Source: Tigriopus japonicus (lineage: Eukaryota > Arthropoda > Copepoda > Harpacticoida > Harpacticidae). From it: a stretch of DNA of 64,000 bases. This document shows, one piece after another, positions 58,006-64,000 of the stretch. The position numbers and the translations under genes were made by a program. Within the stretch, counting starts at the first letter, position 1, and each line of letters starts with the position of its first letter. The stretch is taken from assembly GCA_010645155.1 (NCBI GenBank), contig CM021321.1, positions 5,690,035 to 5,754,034 on the forward strand. The letters are read 5' to 3'. The notes beneath the pieces were generated by a model. It searched no databases and was not told the DNA's origin. It worked only from the letters and a program-made list of their open reading frames with translations.

Positions 58006-59539
58006 GGTAAGTCAGGTTCAGTTAAGAACTTCGCCAACAATCGTGTGAAGGTCCCGAATGAAAACTTACGAACATGATCTTAATTTGAATTAGACCATTC
58101 CTTACGTTTCCCCGTGGATAAGCTCAGTTAAGGATTTCTAGAATTTGCTGGATTGAACCCGGCTGACTACGATTTGATTTAGCCTATCAGCTAAATTAAG
58201 TACAAAAGAAAAAGGAAAAAAACGGGTCTTTTCCGTAGTAAATCTACTTGATTTTGGTCGGGTTCGCACTCCATCATATTTTATTTGTCCTAGGCTCCCT
58301 GAACAATAGTCCAAGACAAAGTGGTATTATTAATTTTCAGCGTATTCGATAGTTCGAGTCGCAAGTTACAAAAAGAATACTAAAAAAACAATACAAGAGA
58401 ATGCCAAAAGTAGGCAAGTGTGTATGCTCATATCTTGAAACATATGGTTAAAAGAGGGTAAATACAATCCATGGGTAAGTCGGTCAGTTTGTGCTTTCAG
58501 ATTAGACAGCTGATAGTTCGGAAATTGGAATGAGATAAAAAAAATACGTATTTTGTTGATTTGTCGTCTCACGGAGTCTTAGTTTCACTAGATTAAGGTA
58601 TAGTAAACTTGCTGTTAAGTTGCTGTTGGCTTAGGACTACATTTGGAGACATTTGTGTTTCGGTTAATGGTTATTCTAGTTTTCTTTGCATTGTTAGTAC
58701 CCTACCCTTTCAAGAGGGCTTTGCACAGTCACTCTAAATAGTGAATTCATCAAAACTTCACCACAGCTTTGACAGGCTAATGGTCATTAATTCTTTGTGG
58801 AGGGGGGAAGATGTCTTCAAAGTTGGCAACTTGTGTAAGCCTTGCAATGAAGGTGTTCTGTTTTGATCATTTCCAAAGAAGTAGGTTAATGAAGTGTCAC
58901 AACGAGAAGAAAGTCACATTTCACATCGCGTGTTTGAGTTGAATCTTTAGTGTTTGAACACCTTTTTTAGTTTAAAGGCACTGAATCTGATTCTTGTCCT
59001 TTGTAATAAATAGTTGTAAGTACGACAGCACAAAACTAACTGAACACTCTTGTGCTCTTGTTGTGTTATGGTAAGTTTTAATAGAAGAGTAACTAGTGTT
59101 TTTCAATCAATGATTGCTAAACTTGACAGACTTCTCAACAACTTAAATGCTTTTCCAATGGGGCAAAAGCTTCGAAAGTTAACTAAACCACAAAAACAAA
59201 GTTGAATTTGTTGCCAACCACTTCTTGTCTCACGTTGTTCACACAGAAGTAAACCTTGCCAAATACTCATTTCAATTCAAGCGAACCACATGTATTTTAG
59301 CACAAGTTTTCATTTGATTATTGCTGGTTGATGGGTAGGTTATAAGATGTTGAGGAAGATTGTCAAGTCGTGATGACGTGTTGTCAGATTGTTTGACGTG
59401 AGACAAGTCAGATTGTCTCGTATGTCAAGTCATCCAATTCTGGGAATTTTTTTTGCAGATAATTTTCTTCAATTGAAATTGACACTAGCAAAGGACCGAA
59501 TTGAAGCGCATGTTGCAGGACGTAAAAGAACAGACCAGC
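58006..59539. other. No recognised gene
   Basis: AT-rich sequence with no open frame, RNA gene or repeat I can support. Confidence 0.45.
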
Positions 59540-59802
59540 TCCAGACTTCTCAGTTCTAGTTAAGCAGGCAGACCGCCGCGACATTACGGAGATTCGTGAC
59601 CGATAGATGACGCTGGCTGTATTTTTTGGATTGACTCTGAGAATCAAACTTCAAGAAAGATATTCGCCTTCCAAACAGGGTAGTGCCCTCTATGACGTTC
59701 CTTATGAAACCATCCTTTTTAGGAATGTTATTAGGTAATCCCTCGTAGAGGGCGTTTTTTGGGACGTCAGAATTGAGATATCTTTGATTTATTTTTCTAT
59801 GG
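59540..59802 (+). repeat. Interspersed repeat E, copy 2
   Basis: It is colinear with 11706-11967 over its whole length at high identity, in the same orientation, and both copies start at CCAGACTTCTCA. No ends or duplication were identified. Confidence 0.8.
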
Positions 59803-61551
59803 TAAAAGTCACAAATAGTGTGGACCCTGAGACACCTTGAGCTACTTGAGCTCCCAGGAAATGTTCAGAAACTTTGAACATGGATGATTAATTATTCTAA
59901 GCAGTTGATTAGCCTAGAAATCAGCCAACAGACCTTTCCCAAAAAAATAATCTTGAAGCTATTGGATGAAGTACGTACACAATGTGTACCCTTGACGTAC
60001 ACAATACATATGACATCTTTCCACTTTGCAATCCTAAGGCATAGACAGATACCAAAGGCCTTCTTCATGAGACAAAAAAATCGATCTTTCTTATTTTGTT
60101 CAGCTAACCCTGTTGGATATGATTCCCAAGAAATGTAAAAAAGCAAGGACGAAAGCAAATGGAATCAAAGCAAAAAGGGAACCAGAGCCATAGAAACAGG
60201 ATTATTGAATCTAATATTGAGTGTAATAGTGGCTGAAGTTTCGTCCCGAAAGAGGACTTTCAGAAACCGAAAACGAAACTAAAAGGAGCTGACCATAAAG
60301 TTCAACTATAGAATTCAACTTTTTTCATTATACGTAATGGTTTTGTGTCTCCCGCTGGAGAATTTTATCAATTCATTCAAAAATATTTTATCTTGAAAGG
60401 TAGAGGTTAAAGAATGGTGAACTCTGATTTTTCTTGATGTTTGCAGATTCAAGTTGAGACGATTTCAGTGGTGTCAAAGGCGATAAAAGGAAGTGTAGCT
60501 TTATAAAAGTCAAAACGACCCCTGAAAAAATTTGCTCATTAGTGGCCAAAGTATGGGGTGCAAAAGATGATGAAAGAACGTCCAAAAACAACCGTCAATA
60601 ATTCACCACGATTCCTTCACCAGTTTCATATTCTTTTGCTTATTTCATCAGCTACGATAGCAGAAGAAATATTGCGAGGAATTTTGCATTTATCAGTTAT
60701 TGTTGCAAAAGAAGCATATCTTTGGCAGCTGCCATTCCGAGAAGTTTTGCAATAGTTTTTTTTGTCGTTTACCGTACTGTAAGTAAACTTTGCAATTTTC
60801 AGTAACTATTGCAAAAAAAGCTGTTTTGCATTATTCAGTCTCTTTTAAGAATAAGCTTCTGTTAATTAAAATTTTGCATAGGAGTGTGGCAAGCATTTTC
60901 CTTGGATTCGATCCATTCCCGTTTTTCAACCTCCCCAGCAAAGAAAGACATTCAGAAATTAAATGAAGGAAGGAAGAAGCTTTTTAACAAATATACTGAC
61001 CAAAATAAAGCAGAATTTCAGTTTTTTTCTAGTCTTAGTAGGGCGAGGGAAGAGTTTTGTATTAAATTTGTCCCTTGTCATTTTCCATTATTGCATAAAC
61101 ATTTTCTTTGAATTTACGAAAAGATCAAGCATAGAGCACAACAAATGCATGTTATGGCAATGAAAACCTATTGAAGCGTGGCTTATGAAAGTTTTAATCG
61201 AGACCGACAACCAAAGCAAGTCAAAATTGTTAATATTTCATAGAGCATAGAGTAGGTGCGAAGCGACTATTTAGCTTAACTAGAGAGAACCAGGTCAGAC
61301 AGTCAAGCGGTTTACAAAATAATTCATGGATCTGGACATATACCACGGTATTGTATGCGGTAGTAGCGAGGTCTCTAATCTGGATGAATTAGTGAAATAT
61401 AACCTTCAAACCTCCGGAAATAAACATAGCAAATAAAGCGATTGTTCTTGGCTAATCTAATGCGATTGGTGACACTTTTTCAACTCTTCAAGTACTTTTT
61501 TTCACTTTGTGCTTTTCTTTGAATTCAAAGTATGATACCATACTACCTATG
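59803..61551. other. No recognised gene
   Basis: AT-rich sequence. TTTTGCAATTTT-like words at 60660-60840 loosely resemble the subterminal arrays of the 33213-34260 element but without its ends. Confidence 0.45.
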
Positions 61552-61579
61552 ATATAGTATATGATATCATATACTATAT
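61552..61579. repeat. 28-bp perfect AT-rich palindrome
   Basis: ATATAGTATATGAT followed by its exact reverse complement, centred on GATATC. It is probably a simple-sequence palindrome. Confidence 0.85.
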
Positions 61580-61727
61580 GATGACCATATTAATCTCAGT
61601 GAAAAACCCTGAAAGACAAAAATCAAAATACAAACAAAGATTTTTTTTAAATAGCAACACTATTCAAAGCTCTGAGGCATGTTTTTGGTATAAGAAATGA
61701 CAATTGTCTTAATTCACACTTCAACTA

Positions 61728-62320
61728 CAGGGTGTCCAGGAATTGATGTTGCATTGTGCTTTTCTTTGCCATTCAGACCAACAAAAATGCTTTAAAGTTG
61801 AAAAAAGTATCCTTTAAGGAAGTGTTTTGAAAAAGGCTAATCTCCTTGGAAACCACAGTTTCAAATGCATGCCACAAAATTCGAATGGCTCAGACCGTAT
61901 CAGGCAAAGCAGGTTAAAAAGGTATTCAAAATTCGTCTTGGAAGGACACTTCAATAATCATTCAGTCCAAGGGACATCTAAACCTTCTGATATCAACTCA
62001 ATATTGTTCAAGAGGCAAGAGGAACAATCATAGAAGAGTCTTGATCTGAAGTATGTTAATTACTTGAAGGGTATTTGTGAAGTATGAGCATATTTTCAAC
62101 CTATGTCAAAAACGCTAAGTGAGGCCGAGAAAAAAAGCACATGCCCTCATGCCCAGTCAAATTACTTGAATAGCTTGATACAAGAAGTCTTAGAAAATGT
62201 TCCAAGATACTTGCAACTGAACTATAATCATATCTACAAAAATATATTTTTCTCTAACGTGTCTTTAAGCCATTGAAAATCTATTTTTTTCCGATGCACC
62301 ATCAATTCTTGGACACCCTG
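61728..62320. mobile_element. Mariner-like MITE (593 bp)
   Basis: CAGGGTGTCCAGGAATTGATG at the left and, inverted, CAGGGTGTCCAAGAATTGATG at the right are flanked by TA (61726-61727 and 62321-62322). CAGGGTGTCC termini plus a TA duplication are characteristic of Tc1/mariner. There is no transposase frame, so it is non-autonomous. Confidence 0.85.
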
Positions 62321-62322
62321 TA

Positions 62323-64000
62323 TTAAGTGGATTTAAAAAGGAACTAAGATGCCTGGAAACAAAATGTCCCAAAATTATTGTCTCATACCAATTGAAGTCC
62401 TGAAATAACTGTTAGCAAAGTACATCCGGACATGAAAGTTTTGTCGTAATTTGAACGAAAATATCTTGATAATTTAAGAATGGATTTGAACGGCTTAACA
62501 TCCAACCCACCCCCAACTATCTATCCTTGGAATGTTATTTGGGGTGCTATCGACCAAATTGGAAAGTGTGGACGGCTGAACGTTTCTCCGTGGTTTTAAG
62601 GTGTCTTTCTTTTGGCTAAAATGTTGATGAACGATCGAGATTCTGACGATGAGCTCTTGGATCATGGCAGACAGTATTGTTTCAGTTGTTTTTGGTTGGA
62701 GGTGTTCCCAAATCACTACTTTTTCCAAGACAGTAAAATTTGATTTTCTCTATTCACTATTTTTCATTGTGACATAAAGCCAAGTAGAACGGTGCAAGAA
62801 GAAAACGCCGAACATCAAATTAATAGTTGTTGTCATTCCAGCAAAAATATCTCACTTATTTGTCTTTAAATTTCATCCAAATTAATCCAAAAATATACCA
62901 AAAATTTGTTGGGGCAAACGGGAAGGTTGATCAAGCCAAACTCTCCACGCGTGGCCCTAATTTTTAGGTTCAATGTGTGAATACGACACAAATTTCTTGT
63001 CAGGGTGTAATTTGATTGTTTAACGATTGCATTACGATCTCAATAATTTGTGAAGAAGAAAGTTTCAAAATGATTGGAAACACTCAGAAGGATGGACAAC
63101 CACATTATCAACAACCACACTGGTTGTTTTAAGCTCAAATAAGGTAAAACAAATTGATAATGCAAGATGTGAATGAGTTCAAAACAATCTTAGCCACGTC
63201 TTTTGGGCTCGTCTTGTCTATACCAAATTGTGAACATGGCCCTCAAATGTGAGAAGCAAAATTACGCTATACATAGATAAGTGAAGCCATGGAAAAATAC
63301 ACCAAGTGCTCTTTTTACATTTTTTACACTATGTACCCATATTACGGTCCATTTTTTGATCAATTACCGATCTATCTAAAAAGAAAACACCGTAAATTGG
63401 TCGCAATGAGTCTTACATTCAAATTTGTGGTGGATTATTTTGGTCATAAGGTCTTGAAGCTTCCTTTAACATTTAGAGGTTGTCAAACGAGGGACCTACG
63501 TACTTACGATCGACCATGAGGGTGATGATTTTCCTCTGAAGCCCTGAACAAGGTTTTATGGCCGTCCTATTCTCACTTTTTCCACTGACTGATATTTTCA
63601 CCCGGAGCAAGCAAGGGTGGAATGAAAACAAAAAAGTTCATATTGTGCTCATTTTATTTGTATTCCAAACGTTGCAAAACTTTTCTGGGCAATTTCCTTT
63701 CATCACGTTGTTATTTCTTTCTTCGAGATGCATATCTTTCTCAGATTTACAAAAGTGTTTAAGGGTTGAGGGTAGGGAGATTGGTCTCCCTCCCGAATGG
63801 CGTTTGACGAAGACCTCGGGACAAAACTTCAGAGGAAGAACCCCTTGCTCTAGATTGCTATTTTGTACCGAATCGAAACCGTTCCTGTTTCCATGCAAGC
63901 AACCATTTTAAGAGTTTCGTAGCCCCTTTGCATCCAACTTCAGAATAGGAAATATAGTAACAGCAATAAATGACCACAACTAAAACCACCATACTTACAA
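62323..64000. other. No recognised gene
   Basis: AT-rich sequence to the window end. The open frames at 63289-63519 and 63558-63911 have no family resemblance I can name. Confidence 0.45.

Noticed and set aside
58140..58200. GGATTGAACCC resembling an inverted tRNA B box
   Set aside because: The B-box match is incomplete, and no A box or stems can be drawn around it.
61827..62033. 68-residue open frame
   Set aside because: It falls inside the mariner-like MITE and does not resemble a transposase.

Overview
The window is nuclear DNA from an animal, almost certainly an arthropod. The anchor is a Hox gene, Antennapedia (Antp), on the minus strand. Its protein-coding part lies in two exons: 49647 down to 48894 carries the N-terminal region and the YPWM hexapeptide, and 41672 down to 41434 carries the homeodomain and C-terminus. 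A 7.2-kb intron separates them. The spliced product is 330 residues. A crustacean is my best guess, from the divergent N-terminus and the mix of transposons, but the sequence alone does not prove it. No prokaryotic gene organisation is present.

Positions 1 to about 35,300 are a transposon graveyard. At least four families of non-LTR retrotransposon are present. Family A is CR1/Jockey-like, with broken copies at 218-936, 12802-16146, 23535-26980 and 32941-34860, plus fragments; its 3' end is poly(C) followed by poly(A). Family B is a nearly full-length I-type element (17571-23026) with gag-like ORF1, endonuclease, reverse transcriptase, RNase H and a C-terminal Cys/His motif, bounded by 13-bp target-site duplications. 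Family G is an endonuclease plus reverse transcriptase element at about 27815-30400. Family H is a short RT remnant at about 31600-32220. A fragment of an LTR-retrotransposon gag lies at 7239-7487.

Many DNA transposons and MITE-like foldback elements are nested in these. For a number of them I could read exact ends and target-site duplications, and sometimes the empty site in another copy. Examples are two copies of an 8-bp-TSD hAT-like element that each carry the same smaller hAT-like element inside, a family starting CAAGAAGCAC with 7-bp duplications, several palindromic elements with 3-bp duplications, and two mariner-like MITEs. A tRNA-like sequence with good Pol III A and B boxes sits inside an element with 68-bp inverted repeats at 27260-27808.

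From about 35,300 to 64,000 recognisable transposons become sparse. This is the Antp neighbourhood: probable 3' UTR and downstream sequence (about 40,400-41,433), the coding exons and the intron. The long tract above 49,650 is probably the 5' UTR intron and upstream regulatory DNA, since the start codon follows directly after a good splice acceptor. A few repeats do occur here: family C with a hAT-like insert in the Antp intron, a foldback at 50715-51890, repeats shared with the left half, and MITEs at 57729 and 61728. Most of the rest has no feature I can recognise; Hox enhancers could be present but cannot be identified from one sequence.
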